Shown here piece by piece: positions 33,878 through 44,688 of a stretch of 56,000 bases of DNA. This DNA comes from Candidatus Thermoflexus japonica (GTDB lineage: Bacteria > Chloroflexota > Anaerolineae > Thermoflexales > Thermoflexaceae): assembly GCA_002898735.1 (NCBI GenBank), contig BEHY01000008.1, positions 1 to 56,000 on the forward strand, given 5' to 3'. Each line of letters opens with the position of its first letter. Position 1 is the first letter of the stretch. The notes under the pieces are model-generated. The model saw only the letters and a program-made list of their open reading frames with translations, did no database searches and was not told the origin of the DNA. A program made the translations under genes and the position numbers.

Positions 33878-33990
33878 GGCCGGGCGTCCGGCGTTGGGAC
33901 GCCAGGGGCAGAGCCCCTGACGGACCACCCTGGGGTGGGTCGAAGGGCATCCGGCTCACGCCGGGAGATCGCCCTCGACCAGCACTCCCT

Positions 33991-35562
<1,572 letters not shown>

Positions 35563-35636
35563 CTCTTATATCCCCAGGAGGTTGACCTCCCGGGGTGTAA
35601 GGTCCGACCGCAAGACTCCTGCCAGACGTCCCCGGA

Positions 35637-35666
35637 CTTCCTGCCACAATTCAGTTGTTAAGGTGC
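35637..35666. repeat. 16S processing-stem inverted repeat, 5' flank
   Basis: Exact reverse complement of 33848-33877. On the transcribed (minus) strand it reads GCACCTTAACAACTGAATTG, which also resembles a boxA antitermination element. Confidence 0.9.
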
Positions 35667-35786
35667 GGAAGACACCACAAACCGTTATAGGGATCAGCCC
35701 CCATAACGGTGGGGCGGGCCTGCGCCGATGTCCGTCAGCCTGCGCCCCGCCACCTCTCGCTTGTCCAGGATCCACACGCACCTTAT

Positions 35787-35815
35787 TTTATAGCACAGCC
35801 CCCCGGGTTTGTCAA
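35787..35815 (-). promoter_or_regulatory. rRNA promoter, proximal
   Basis: On the minus strand TTGACA (35815-35810), 17-nt spacer, TATAAA (35792-35787). Consensus -35 and near-consensus -10. Confidence 0.85.
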
Positions 35816-35872
35816 GACTCCCGAGGAGGATCGCCCCGGGGTCCTGACCAATCCCAGACCGTCCGCCTCCTT

Positions 35873-35901
35873 AATATACAGGATCCCCTGCCCCCTGTCA
35901 A
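35873..35901 (-). promoter_or_regulatory. rRNA promoter, distal
   Basis: On the minus strand TTGACA (35901-35896), 17-nt spacer, TATATT (35878-35873). With the proximal site it makes a tandem pair 86 bp apart. The remaining bases from 35902 to 36060 hold no recognised feature. Confidence 0.85.
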
Positions 35902-36060
35902 CATCGGACATCCCCCCTCCGAAGCCCCCGATCATCGGGGATTCCTCCGCTTGCCCCATACGGATCCCTTTTCAACCCTCTTCCGCCCCAACCCGGCAGG
36001 ATCCATTCCGGCGGACGGAACCGCGTGCCCCCTCCACCCAATCGGCAGCCTGTGAGCCCG

Positions 36061-37545
36061 CTACGCCTGAGCGAGGGTTGGGCGGGGCTCGGAAGTCGGG
36101 ACATAGCGCAGGATGAGCTGACGAGCGGCCCGCGCCTCATCCAGGCGGCGCACGGGAGTGGTATGAGGCGCCTGCTGTACCCGCTGAGGATCGCTTCGCG
36201 CCTCCTCCGCGATCCGCCGCATCGCCTCCGCGAAGGCGTCCAGCGTGGCCTTGCTTTCGGTCTCCGTCGGTTCGATCATCAGGGCTTCCGGCACGATCAG
36301 CGGGAAGTAATTCGTCGGCGGATGGAAGCCGTAATCCATCAGTCGTTTGGAGATATCCAGGGCCCGAACGGGCGTGCCCGGCACCTTCCCCATGATCACG
36401 AACTCATGCTTGCACAGGCGATCGTAGGGCACCGGGTAAATGCCCCGCAGCCGTGCCAGCAGGTAATTGGCGTTGAGGACCGCCGCCTCGGAGACCTCAC
36501 GCAAACGCGGGCCGTGCATCCGGATATAGGTGTAAGCCCGGACGAAGACCCCGAAATGGCCATGGAAGGCCCGCACCCGGCCAATGCTTCGCTCCGGCCA
36601 CACCAGCGTGTAGACCGGCTCATCCGGGCGCACGGTCCGCTCCCGGTCGATGGCCACAATGGGCCCCGGCAGATACGGGGCCAGCCGCTCACTGGCCCCC
36701 ACTGGTCCCGCCCCCGGCCCCCCGCCGCCGTGGGGAGTGCTGAACGTTTTATGCAGGTTGTAATGCATGACATCGAAGCCCATCTCGCCGGGTTTGCAGA
36801 TCCCCATCAGGGCGTTCATGTTCGCCCCATCCCCATAGATCAGCCCCCCACAGCGGTGGACGAGCTCAATGGCCTCCATCAGGTTCTCGTCGAAGAGCCC
36901 CAGGGTGTTGGGGTTGGTGATCATCAGGCCCGCCACGGTCTCATCGCATTCCCTGCGCAGAGCCTCCAGATCGATGTTCCCCCGCCGGTCCGATGGGATG
37001 TTGACCACCCGCAGGCCGGCCATGGCCGAGGAGGCCGGGTTCGTGCCATGGGCGGAATCCGGAATCAGCATCTTGATCCGCTTCTTCCCCTCCCCACGGT
37101 CCCGGTGATATGCCCGGATCATCAGGATCCCAGCCAGTTCGCCCTGGGAGCCCGCCGCGGGTTGAAGGGAGACCGCAGCAAACCCTCCGATCTCCTTCAG
37201 GAATTCCTGGAGGTGATACATCAGGGCCAGAGCGCCCTGCACCGTTTCGGGATCCTGATAAGGATGAAGCTGGGCAAAGCCGGGAAGCCGGGCCATCTCT
37301 TCGTTGATCTTGGGATTGTATTTCATAGTGCAGGAGCCCAGGGGGTAGAAGCCTTTGTCCACTCCATAGTTCATCTGGGAGAGGCGGAGGAAATGACGGA
37401 CCACATCCACCTCGCTCACTTCCGGGAGGGGAAGATCCTCGCGAAGGAACCCTTCCGGGAAAGGAGCCTCCGGGACATCCGGCTCGGGCATCTCCACGCC
37501 CCGCCGACCGGGAACGGAGTATTCAAAAATCAGAGGCTCCGGCAT
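36061..37545 (-). CDS. gcvPB: glycine dehydrogenase (decarboxylating) subunit 2 (P-protein beta)
   Basis: GcvPB is half of the pyridoxal-phosphate glycine decarboxylase of the glycine cleavage system. The 494-residue subunit carries the PLP lysine, Lys266 in [16 protein letters not shown], plus [13 protein letters not shown] (70-82) and [12 protein letters not shown] (126-137). Two-subunit P-proteins are common in Gram-positive bacteria, archaea and Chloroflexota. It lies downstream of gcvPA with a 78-nt gap and has GGAGG before the ATG. Confidence 0.97.
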   Translation of the reverse strand: MPEPLIFEYSVPGRRGVEMPEPDVPEAPFPEGFLREDLPLPEVSEVDVVRHFLRLSQMNYGVDKGFYPLGSCTMKYNPKINEEMARLPGFAQLHPYQDPETVQGALALMYHLQEFLKEIGGFAAVSLQPAAGSQGELAGILMIRAYHRDRGEGKKRIKMLIPDSAHGTNPASSAMAGLRVVNIPSDRRGNIDLEALRRECDETVAGLMITNPNTLGLFDENLMEAIELVHRCGGLIYGDGANMNALMGICKPGEMGFDVMHYNLHKTFSTPHGGGGPGAGPVGASERLAPYLPGPIVAIDRERTVRPDEPVYTLVWPERSIGRVRAFHGHFGVFVRAYTYIRMHGPRLREVSEAAVLNANYLLARLRGIYPVPYDRLCKHEFVIMGKVPGTPVRALDISKRLMDYGFHPPTNYFPLIVPEALMIEPTETESKATLDAFAEAMRRIAEEARSDPQRVQQAPHTTPVRRLDEARAARQLILRYVPTSEPRPTLAQA

Positions 37546-37623
37546 CTCACACCTCCGGCCTGGGTTTGAAGCAGCGTCCGGGAAGTCAGACGCTGAGGGA
37601 GCCGATCCTCCCTGACCCCGTCT

Positions 37624-39012
37624 TCAGCCCTCACGGGCCGGCCCGATTTCGCCCAGGGCCTCCACCAGCGCGTCCAGCTCCTCCCGCGTGTTCATCTCCG
37701 TAGCGCACAGCAACATATGGCCGGCCAGCTCTGGATCCGCCTGGCCCAGGTCGTAGCCGCCCAGGATCTGATAGCCCTCGTAAAGGATGCGGTTGATCTC
37801 GGCAACCGGGCGCGGGGTTCGGACCACAAACTCATGGAAGAAGGGATGCTCGCGCCAGACCTCGTAGCCCGAAAGGGACGCGATCCGCTCCGCCAGGTAG
37901 TGAGCCTTATGATAGCAGAGCGAGGCCACCTGACGGAGCCCGTGCCTGCCCATCACGGAAAGATAGATGGCGGCCGCCAGGGCCATCAGGCCGACGTTGG
38001 TGGTGATATTGCTAGTGGCCTTCTCCCGGCGGATGTGCTGCTCGCGGGTGGAGAGGGTCAATACATACCCCCGGCGGCCTTCCAGATCCACCGTCTCTCC
38101 CACGATACGGCCGGGCAGCTGGCGCACGAACGCCATGCGGGTCGCCATGATCCCCAGATAGGGGCCCCCGAAGCTCAGGGGGATCCCCAGGGGCTGCCCC
38201 TCGCCCACCACGATATCCGCCCCCCAGTTCCCCGGGGGCTCGAAGAGAGCCAGGGCGATGGGGTTGACCACCGCGATCAGCAACGCGCCGGCCTGATGGA
38301 CCCGATCCGCCGTCTCCCGCAGGCGAGAAGGAGGAAGCACCCGGCCCAGGAAATCCGGATAAGGGATCACCAGGGCCGCGGTCTCCGCATCCAGATGGGC
38401 TTCCAGCTCCTCCAGAAGGAGAAGCGGCTGCCGCAGCTGGTGAAGGGTCCACCCGCTCTCCCCCTCCAGACGGACATCCAGGTGCTGGACATACGTGTGG
38501 ACCACCGCCCGGTATTCCGGATGGATGGTGGGGAACATGAGCACCTTCGGCCGCTCCCCCCGGGTCAGCCGCAACGCCATCAGCACGGCTTCCGCGAGAG
38601 CGGAGGAACCGTCGTAATGGCTGGCGTTGGCCACCTCCATCCCGGTGAGGGCGCAGATCATAGACTGGAACTCGAACATCGCCTGGAGGGTGCCCTGGCT
38701 GACCTCGGGCTGGTACGGGGTATAAGCCGTGTAGAACTCCCCCCGGCGCAGCAGTTCATCGATAACGGCCGGGATGAAGTGCCGGTAAGCCCCGGCGCCG
38801 AGGAAACACGCATACTGACCGGTGTGGATGTTGGCCTCCGCCAGGGCTTCCAGCTCCCAGCGGATCTCCAGCTCCGTCAGGGGCTCGGGGAGGTTCAAAG
38901 GGGGGAACCGATAGGCTTCCGGCACATCGGCGAAGAGATCCTCGATCCGCTCCACGCCGATGACCCGGAGCATCTCGCGACGCTCTTCCTCTGTGTGCGG
39001 AACAAAGCGCAT
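37624..39012 (-). CDS. gcvPA: glycine dehydrogenase (decarboxylating) subunit 1 (P-protein alpha)
   Basis: The 462-residue alpha subunit of the split P-protein; it lacks the PLP lysine and forms the heterotetramer with gcvPB. Conserved family features are YTPYQPEVSQGTLQAMFEFQSMICALTGM, ASHYDGSSALAEA, and TREQHIRREKATSNICT-like STREQHIRREKATSNITTN. It starts FVPHTEEERREML. gcvH lies 134 nt upstream on the same strand, so the order gcvH-gcvPA-gcvPB suggests one operon. Confidence 0.97.
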   Translation of the reverse strand: MRFVPHTEEERREMLRVIGVERIEDLFADVPEAYRFPPLNLPEPLTELEIRWELEALAEANIHTGQYACFLGAGAYRHFIPAVIDELLRRGEFYTAYTPYQPEVSQGTLQAMFEFQSMICALTGMEVANASHYDGSSALAEAVLMALRLTRGERPKVLMFPTIHPEYRAVVHTYVQHLDVRLEGESGWTLHQLRQPLLLLEELEAHLDAETAALVIPYPDFLGRVLPPSRLRETADRVHQAGALLIAVVNPIALALFEPPGNWGADIVVGEGQPLGIPLSFGGPYLGIMATRMAFVRQLPGRIVGETVDLEGRRGYVLTLSTREQHIRREKATSNITTNVGLMALAAAIYLSVMGRHGLRQVASLCYHKAHYLAERIASLSGYEVWREHPFFHEFVVRTPRPVAEINRILYEGYQILGGYDLGQADPELAGHMLLCATEMNTREELDALVEALGEIGPAREG

Positions 39013-39146
39013 CGGCGCCTCCGGGGGCTGAGCCCAGGATCTTCAGGCGAACCGGTCTCTCCTCTTTCTATCATTCTGGCCGTGAGAAATGGAGATTAAG
39101 AGAGCATAGAGCCCATTCGATTGAGAAGACCTTCTCGGATGGCCCT

Positions 39147-39536
39147 TCAGTGCGCACGGGCCTCACAATGGGCCCGATACGCCTCGGCGTCCATCAGGGT
39201 TTCATACTCCGCCGGGTTGCTGGGACGGAACCGGATCAGCCAGGCCCGCCCGTAGGGATCCTGATTCACCCATTCCGGATTCTGGACCAGATCTGTGTTC
39301 ACCACTGTGATGGTTCCGCTCATCGGCATATAAAGGTCGGCCGCCGCCTTCACCGACTCAATGGCCCCGAAGACCTCGCCTTTCTGAAACGTGCGACCCA
39401 CCTCAGGCAGCTCCACATAAACCACATCCGAAAGCTGGCTCTGGGCGTAATCCGTGACGCCGCATACCGCCTCCTCCCCCTCCAGACGGACCCATTCATC
39501 GGATTCCGTGTAGCGCAGATCGGGTGGGATGTTCAT
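39147..39536 (-). CDS. gcvH: glycine cleavage system H protein
   Basis: GcvH carries aminomethyl groups on lipoyl-lysine between P and T proteins. The 129-residue protein starts MNIPPDLRYTESDEWV, has the lipoylation site Lys63 in GAIESVKAAAD, and the family end PSNPAEYETLMDAEAY. The start at 39536 has GGAGG 6 nt upstream; the open frame to 39587 is an overextension. A promoter lies at 39632-39660. No gcvT is nearby. Confidence 0.96.
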   Translation of the reverse strand: MNIPPDLRYTESDEWVRLEGEEAVCGVTDYAQSQLSDVVYVELPEVGRTFQKGEVFGAIESVKAAADLYMPMSGTITVVNTDLVQNPEWVNQDPYGRAWLIRFRPSNPAEYETLMDAEAYRAHCEARAH

Positions 39537-39631
39537 GGTGCCCTCCTCAAATAAAGGATCTGATCCCATGTGGCGCACAAACCGCAAGGCACGGCCGGGG
39601 AAAAAGGAGAATACAACACGACTCCAGTCTC

Positions 39632-39660
39632 ATTGTAAGCGGCCTGCGCCAGAAGGGCAA
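39632..39660 (-). promoter_or_regulatory. promoter of the gcvH-gcvPA-gcvPB operon
   Basis: On the minus strand TTGCCC (39660-39655), 17-nt spacer, TACAAT (39637-39632). Start near 39625, giving a leader of about 90 nt. No glycine riboswitch core is visible in it. Confidence 0.65.
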
Positions 39661-39700
39661 TCCGGTCTATATCTTCCATTCCCCCGGGAAGGAGCACGGT

Positions 39701-40621
39701 TCAACCATCGGGAGGGTGCTCGGGCTTCCATGCATAAGCCGTGAACAGATCCCCCAGGTCGATATAGACGGCCCGCGCCGTCAGGTGAGCCCGCTGAACC
39801 AACCAGACCAGGAAGGCGCCCAGGCGGGGGAAGAGGGCCCGAACCCGCGTGGCCAGATATCCCAGGCGCAGATACCGCCCCTCCGCCGCCATACGATGAA
39901 CTCGAAACCCCGCACGTTCCAGCATGCGCCGCAGCGTCCGTCGGGAGAAGTAGTAAAGATGCATCTCCATCAGCCAGGGCCAGCGCGAGCCCAGGAGGCG
40001 TGCGAAGGGGCTTTCAATATCCATGGTGTGGATCACCACCCAGCCACCAGGTTTCAGGATCCGGTAGACTTCCCGGAGTTCCCCCAGGGGATCGCTCAGA
40101 TGCTCTATGACATCCCACATCGTGACCACATCGAACCAGGCATCGGGGAACCTCGCCTCGCGGAGCGTCCCCTCGATCACTCGAAGCCCCCTGGCCCGGG
40201 CGACCTCAACCGCCCAGCGGGAGGGCTCCACCCCCCAGGCCTCCCAGCCATGGGCCTGGGCGATCTCCAGGAATATCCCAATGTGGCAGCCCACATCGAG
40301 CAACCGCCGACCGTGCCCCGGTCCGATCAGCTGTTCGATGGGCCGGAGATGATGTTCGAACGTGAGCACCCGTCCTTCCCGTTCCAGCAAATAGAGGGGA
40401 TCCTCGATCGCCCGATAGGTCTCGGCGATCTCCGCCGCCTCATAACGGGGATTGGCATAGACCAGGCCGCAGTCCAGACACTGAACAATCGGCGGATGGA
40501 TCCCATAGCCGTTGCTCGTGCACCGGAAATCCAGCGCCCGATCCCGCCGGCGCGAGAGGGTGCTGGGGAAGCGCAGACGAGCTCGCGAGGAACCGCAGAG
40601 GTTGCAGACGACAAACTCCAC
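39701..40621 (-). CDS. class I SAM-dependent methyltransferase with N-terminal zinc ribbon
   Basis: A 306-residue protein. Residues 6-9 (CNLC) and 50-53 (CLDC) form a C-x2-C / C-x2-C zinc ribbon (CNLCGSS ... CLDCGLVYANP), typical of methyltransferases in polysaccharide and natural-product clusters. The SAM domain has LLDVGCHIGIFLEIA (motif I), VVTMWDVIEHLSDPLGEL (post-I/motif II) and GWVVIHT (motif III). Two hydrophobic-looking segments near the C terminus are amphipathic. It lies between the gcv operon and the polyprenol-P-mannose synthase, on the same strand. Confidence 0.88.
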   Translation of the reverse strand: MEFVVCNLCGSSRARLRFPSTLSRRRDRALDFRCTSNGYGIHPPIVQCLDCGLVYANPRYEAAEIAETYRAIEDPLYLLEREGRVLTFEHHLRPIEQLIGPGHGRRLLDVGCHIGIFLEIAQAHGWEAWGVEPSRWAVEVARARGLRVIEGTLREARFPDAWFDVVTMWDVIEHLSDPLGELREVYRILKPGGWVVIHTMDIESPFARLLGSRWPWLMEMHLYYFSRRTLRRMLERAGFRVHRMAAEGRYLRLGYLATRVRALFPRLGAFLVWLVQRAHLTARAVYIDLGDLFTAYAWKPEHPPDG

Positions 40622-40691
40622 AGGGCCCGCCTCCGAATTCGAAGTGGGGCTGGCGAGGCGGCCAGGCCACCTCGCCAGGGCTGTTGAATCC

Positions 40692-41411
40692 TCACTTTCT
40701 CCAGTGAACCCCCGACCGCTCCTGCGAGAGCCGGAGGACCGTCCACAGGGCCCGCACGATCTCCCGCCGCGACACCTTGGATCGCCCGTAGCGGCGATCC
40801 TTAAAGCGGATGGGGACCTCGGCGATCCGAAAGCCTGCCCGCTGCACCCGATGGGTGATTTCGATCAGGAACGCATATCCCTCCGCCCGGATGGTCTCCG
40901 GGGCGATCGTCTCCAGAACCTGCGGGCGATAGCACCGAAAGCCCGCCGTCACATCCCGCGGGGTTAATCCCAGCAGTGTCCGGGCGAACCGGTTGGCCCC
41001 CCGGCTGAGCAGCCGCCGATACCACGGGCTGTCCACCACCTCCCCGCCCGGGACATATCGGGAACCGATGACCAGATCTGCCTCCTGGCTTCGCTCGATC
41101 AACGCCGGCACGTGGGCCGGATCGTGGGAGAAATCCGCATCCATCGTCAGGATCCGTTCGTAGCCCCGGGCCAGCCCAAACCGGAACCCGGCCACATAGG
41201 CCGTTCCCAACCCCAGCTTGGCCGGCCGGTGGAGGACGTGAATGCGGGGATCCTCCGCGGCCATCGCCGCCACCAGCTCCCCCGTTCCGTCCGGCGAATG
41301 GTCATCCACCACCACCACCTCCAGAGGAAGGGGAAGCGCCAGGAGCGCCCGGATGAGCGCCTCAATGTTCTCCCGCTCGTTGTAAGTCGGAATAATCACC
41401 AGATAAGCCAT
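40692..41411 (-). CDS. polyprenol monophosphomannose synthase (GT2)
   Basis: This enzyme moves mannose (or glucose) from a GDP-sugar to a polyprenyl phosphate, giving lipid-linked donors for glycans. The 239-residue GT2 domain has IIPTYNERENI, VVVDDHSPDGT, the DAD motif (TMDADFSHDP) and RSKVSRREI at the C terminus. It has no C-terminal membrane domain, as in bacterial Ppm1-like or DPM1 proteins. It is next to a methyltransferase gene and 90 nt from the frameshifted methyltransferase. Confidence 0.93.
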   Translation of the reverse strand: MAYLVIIPTYNERENIEALIRALLALPLPLEVVVVDDHSPDGTGELVAAMAAEDPRIHVLHRPAKLGLGTAYVAGFRFGLARGYERILTMDADFSHDPAHVPALIERSQEADLVIGSRYVPGGEVVDSPWYRRLLSRGANRFARTLLGLTPRDVTAGFRCYRPQVLETIAPETIRAEGYAFLIEITHRVQRAGFRIAEVPIRFKDRRYGRSKVSRREIVRALWTVLRLSQERSGVHWRK

Positions 41412-41501
41412 AGAAACCCGAAACCCCCTTCGGCCAATGGGATGGGTAGCGTTCCTCTGGTCAGCGAGAGCAGGGCATCCGAGGTTCTGGAGGGCATGCC
41501 A

Positions 41502-42265
41502 TTACGGCTCACGGACCGCCACCAGGATCCCCCGTCGCTTCCGGATCGCGAGCCCTTCGGGGCGCCGGAGCAGGACCTCCCCGGCCTCCGGGCCCGCCCG
41601 AGCGGCATATGCGAGGGCCCGGGCCGCCGCCGGGGCATCGAGAGGGACAGGGAACCACCACTGCTCCCAGGGCTGGATTTCCTCGACGACCTCGACCGAG
41701 ATCACGGAGAGCCCGGCCCCATACATCTGTTCCCTCCACTCCTCCAACCCCAGCGCCCGCTGATGGGAAGGATCCCGGATCCGCTCCAGCTCATTCAGGA
41801 AGCGCGCCGCCTCCGGATCCGCCGGCGCGATCATATCCGCGATACCGAGCCGCCCACCCGGGGCCAGGACCCGTCTCATCTCGGCCAGGGCCCGGGGAGG
41901 ATGAGGGAAATGGTGAGCCGCCCGGCGGCATGTGACCCAATGGAAAGCGCCATCGGGGAAAGGGAGGGTCTCCACCATCCCGACCACGAACTGTATCCGG
42001 GGGAAGCCCTGAGCCCGGGCCTGGCGCATGAACTCCGCCCCCATCGCCGGGGTGAGGTCCAGCCCCACCACCTCCTCCACCCACGGCGCCAGGGCGAGGG
42101 CTGTATGACCACTGCCCGTTGCGACATCGAGAAGCCGCCCCCGACCATCGGGAGCCAGTCCCGCCACAGCCGTTGCAGATCCTCGCCGGCCCGATGGGAG
42201 GGGCTGATCGTGTAGGCGGAGGCATAACGGGAGAAGAACTCCTGCGCCTGCTTTCTGGGATCCAT
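41502..42265 (-). pseudogene. class I SAM-dependent methyltransferase with a probable frameshift
   Basis: The N-terminal part (MDPRKQAQEFFSRYASAYTISPSHRAGEDLQRL) starts at 42265 with a good GGAG site and is in one frame. The rest, from about 42165 to 41502 (LLDVATGSGHTALALA, IQFVVGMVETLPFPDGAF, RVLAPGGRLGIADM), is in another. Together they make one UbiE-like methyltransferase of about 253 residues. A single missing base in the CTG-TGG run near 42165-42175 would restore the frame. Either the gene is broken, a programmed shift exists or the base is an assembly error. The downstream frame has no start with a good ribosome site. Confidence 0.75.
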
Positions 42266-42464
42266 GGAAGAACTCCGAATTCGGGTTGCCGAGGATCAAT
42301 TTATCATAATCCGGCTGGCTCCCCAATTCCCTGGGGTCTGAGAGGAGGAGCCCGGCTCTTCTTTCTCCCCCCCGCTCTGGGAGCCGGGAGGAGGAAGAGG
42401 AGAATCTTGCTCGAGGGCCAGACAGGTCACCGTGCGGGAAAGCCCGGTTGGAGCACTGGAGGGA

Positions 42465-42493
42465 TTGCGATCGCGGGGAGAATGCGGTAGAAT
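42465..42493 (+). promoter_or_regulatory. promoter of the tRNA-His/tRNA-Arg unit
   Basis: TTGCGA (42465-42470), 17-nt spacer, TAGAAT (42488-42493). Start near 42500, a few bases before tRNA-His. Confidence 0.65.
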
Positions 42494-42504
42494 TGGAAAT
42501 GCAT

Positions 42505-42578
42505 GGAGGGCGTAGCTCAGCGGTGAGAGCGCCTGACTGTGGATCAGGAGGTCGCGGGTTCGAACCCCGTCGCCCTCC
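42505..42578 (+). tRNA. tRNA-His (GTG)
   Basis: Acceptor GAGGGCG (42506-42512) pairs with CGCCCTC (42571-42577). G42505 is the extra G at -1 facing C73, the identity element of tRNA-His. Anticodon loop is CTGTGGA (GTG). No CCA is encoded. Confidence 0.95.
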
Positions 42579-42586
42579 CTGAAGGG

Positions 42587-42663
42587 GCCCCCGTAGCTCA
42601 ACTGGATAGAGCGCTGGACTTCGGATCCAGTGGTTGCGCGTTCGAGTCGCGCCGGGGGCGCCA
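42587..42663 (+). tRNA. tRNA-Arg (TCG)
   Basis: Acceptor GCCCCCG pairs with CGGGGGC, discriminator G and encoded CCA (42661-42663). Anticodon loop CTTCGGA reads TCG, decoding CGA/CGN arginine. The gene follows tRNA-His by 8 nt, on one transcript. Confidence 0.95.
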
Positions 42664-42670
42664 CGCGGCC

Positions 42671-42700
42671 GGTGTGGGGTCTTCCCCACACCGTTTTTTT
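42671..42700 (+). terminator. rho-independent terminator after tRNA-Arg
   Basis: GGTGTGGGG (42671-42679) with CCCCACACC (42684-42692), loop TCTT, then G and seven Ts. Confidence 0.95.
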
Positions 42701-42770
42701 ATCACCGGCTTCCCTGTCGTCCGCTTTCCAGAAGATGCGAAGGAACCCCCCTTCCAGGCAGGATCGGACG

Positions 42771-42998
42771 ATGCCTCAGCCGTCGGAGCAAACGCCGGCA
42801 ACCCCGCGCGCGCCATGGGTTCGCCCGCTGCTGATCCTCAGCGGCGCGATCCTGGGGCTGCTCGTCGCCTGGTTGTTCTCCCTGGTTTCGGGGATCCCCC
42901 TTCCGATGTGGGAAGCAACGGCGGCCATGATCCTGGGAGCCCTCCTGGGCTTCTCGGCCAGCCTTCCTCCCTCCTCCCCCAGAACATCTGGCCGATAG
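42771..42998 (+). CDS. small membrane protein
   Basis: A 75-residue protein with a charged/proline-rich N terminus (MPQPSEQTPATPRAPW) and two membrane segments (LLILSGAILGLLVAWLFSLVSG and ATAAMILGALLGFSASL). It starts at 42771 with AGGA upstream, 70 nt after the terminator. I do not recognise the family. It may be a small orphan or regulatory protein; a longer frame would run into tRNA-Arg and is rejected. Confidence 0.55.
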   Translation: MPQPSEQTPATPRAPWVRPLLILSGAILGLLVAWLFSLVSGIPLPMWEATAAMILGALLGFSASLPPSSPRTSGR

Positions 42999-43368
42999 CT
43001 ACAGCCGGATGATTCGGTTCGAGCCCCGCTCTCGGAGGAACCTCGGAGCCATCCCCCACGCACGCTCCGGTTCAAAGAGATCGAACAACGGCCCGGCCAG
43101 CGCGATTCAGCTCCAGGCCATGATCCATTCTGTTCGCCTTATCCGACTTATCTGTGTTTGATATTGCCAACGAAGCGATCCGGTCATTCGCAAAGAGTCC
43201 GCCGCATCTCCTTTTTTACAGCTTTCTAACCCATCGAGATGCGCTTCCAGATCGGCCCTATGGAAAAGGTTCTGATGGAACGGCGCCACCTCTTAATTCC
43301 GCGTCTGTAACCGGCGATAGATCGTTGAGAGACTTTGACAGTTTACCCCCCTTAGAATCAGCCGTGTG
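42999..43368. other. intergenic, AT-richer stretch without a supported gene
   Basis: This 370-base region has a lower GC content than its surroundings, especially 43130-43340. Its only open frame of note is a 60-residue one on the minus strand without a family match. TTGACA (43335-43340) and TAGAAT (43352-43357) occur near the HMG-CoA reductase start but with the wrong spacing (11 nt). Confidence 0.35.
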
Positions 43369-44688
43369 ATGTCCGGTCGCACCTCCCGTTATCCGGGTTT
43401 CTATCGATTGCCGCTGGAAGCGCGCGTCCGCTGGGTGGCCGAACAGGCCGGCCTGACCCCGGAGGAGCAGGCGCTGTTGTCCAACGGCGGCCTAACATTA
43501 GAAGAAGCCGATCATCTGGTGGAAAATGTCATCGGCCGGTTTGCGCTGCCCTTTGCGGTGGCGGTGAACTTCCTGATCAATGGCCGGGAGATCCTGATCC
43601 CCATGGTGATTGAGGAGCCCTCGGTGGTGGCGGCGCTTTCCCATGCCGCCCGCCTGGCCCGGGCGGGCGGGGGATTCCATGCCGGCAGCGATGAGCCGAT
43701 CATGCGCGGGCAGATCCAGGTCATGGACCTTCCGGATCTCCCGGCAGCGGCCCGAGCGATCGAGGAACAGATCGAGGCGATCCGAACGACGGCCGAGGCG
43801 GCTACGCCCTCCATCGTCGCCCGGGGTGGAGGGTTCCGGGGGCTGGAGACCATCCTGTTCCCGGATACCCCGGCTGGGCCGATGCTCGTCGTGCACCTGC
43901 TCTACGATGTTCGGGACGCGATGGGGGCCAACGCGGTGAACACCGTATGTGAGGCAGTGGCCCCTCTGATCGCCCGAATTACGGGAGGGCGAGTGGTGCT
44001 GCGGATCCTTTCGAATTTGGCGGACCGCCGGCGGGCCTGGGCGGAGGTTCGGATCCCCCCGGAAGCCCTGGAGACGCCAGACTTCCCGGGGGATCTGGTG
44101 ATCCAGGGGATCCTGGAGGCCCAGGCGCTGGCCGAAGTGGACCCCTATCGGGCCGCCACCCATAACAAAGGGATTATGAACGGCATCGATGCCGTGGCCC
44201 TGGCCACCGGCAACGACTGGCGGGCGATCGAGGCGGGGGCCCACGCCTACGCCGCACGGAACGGTCAGTACCGGCCGCTCACCCGGTGGTGGCGGGATGA
44301 GGGTGGAGCCCTGCATGGGCGGATCGAACTGCCGCTGGCGGTGGGGATCGTGGGGGGAGCCACCCAGGCCCACCCGCTGGCCCGGGTGGCCCTCAAAATC
44401 CTTGGCGTTTCGTCCGCGCGCGAGCTGGCGGAGATCATGGCCGCCGTGGGCCTGGCCCAGAACCTGGCGGCCCTGCGGGCCCTGGCCACGGAGGGGATCC
44501 AGCGCGGGCATATGGAGTTGCACGCCCGCCAGATCGCTATGGCCGCAGGGGCAGCGGGCCAGGAGATCGATCGGATCGCTCAACAGCTCGTTGCCGAGCG
44601 CAATATCCGTCTGGCCCGGGCCCGGGAGCTTTTGCAGGAGCTTCGCGGATCGGCAACCGGGGGGTTCGATCAGGAGCGCGCCGAATGA
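43369..44688 (+). CDS. hydroxymethylglutaryl-CoA reductase, class II-like
   Basis: This enzyme reduces HMG-CoA to mevalonate (or the reverse), the committed step of isoprenoid synthesis. The 439-residue protein follows the class II pattern (as in Pseudomonas mevalonii): ENVIGRFALPFAVAVNFLINGREILIPMVIEEPSVVAA, with the catalytic Glu, DAMGANAVNTVCEA (DAMGxN motif), ATHNKGIMNGIDAVALATGNDWRA (Lys and Asp), and a C-terminal HMELHARQIAM with the catalytic His. It starts at ATG 43369, 3 nt after a GTG. No clear ribosome site is present, so a short leader is possible. Its stop overlaps the next start (ATGA). Confidence 0.94.
   Translation: MSGRTSRYPGFYRLPLEARVRWVAEQAGLTPEEQALLSNGGLTLEEADHLVENVIGRFALPFAVAVNFLINGREILIPMVIEEPSVVAALSHAARLARAGGGFHAGSDEPIMRGQIQVMDLPDLPAAARAIEEQIEAIRTTAEAATPSIVARGGGFRGLETILFPDTPAGPMLVVHLLYDVRDAMGANAVNTVCEAVAPLIARITGGRVVLRILSNLADRRRAWAEVRIPPEALETPDFPGDLVIQGILEAQALAEVDPYRAATHNKGIMNGIDAVALATGNDWRAIEAGAHAYAARNGQYRPLTRWWRDEGGALHGRIELPLAVGIVGGATQAHPLARVALKILGVSSARELAEIMAAVGLAQNLAALRALATEGIQRGHMELHARQIAMAAGAAGQEIDRIAQQLVAERNIRLARARELLQELRGSATGGFDQERAE

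Noticed and set aside
39537..39631. Glycine riboswitch before gcvH
   Set aside because: The leader is only about 90 nt and shows no glycine aptamer core.
43107..43289. A 60-codon minus-strand frame in the AT-richer gap
   Set aside because: No ribosome site, no family match; could be a remnant, but not supportable.
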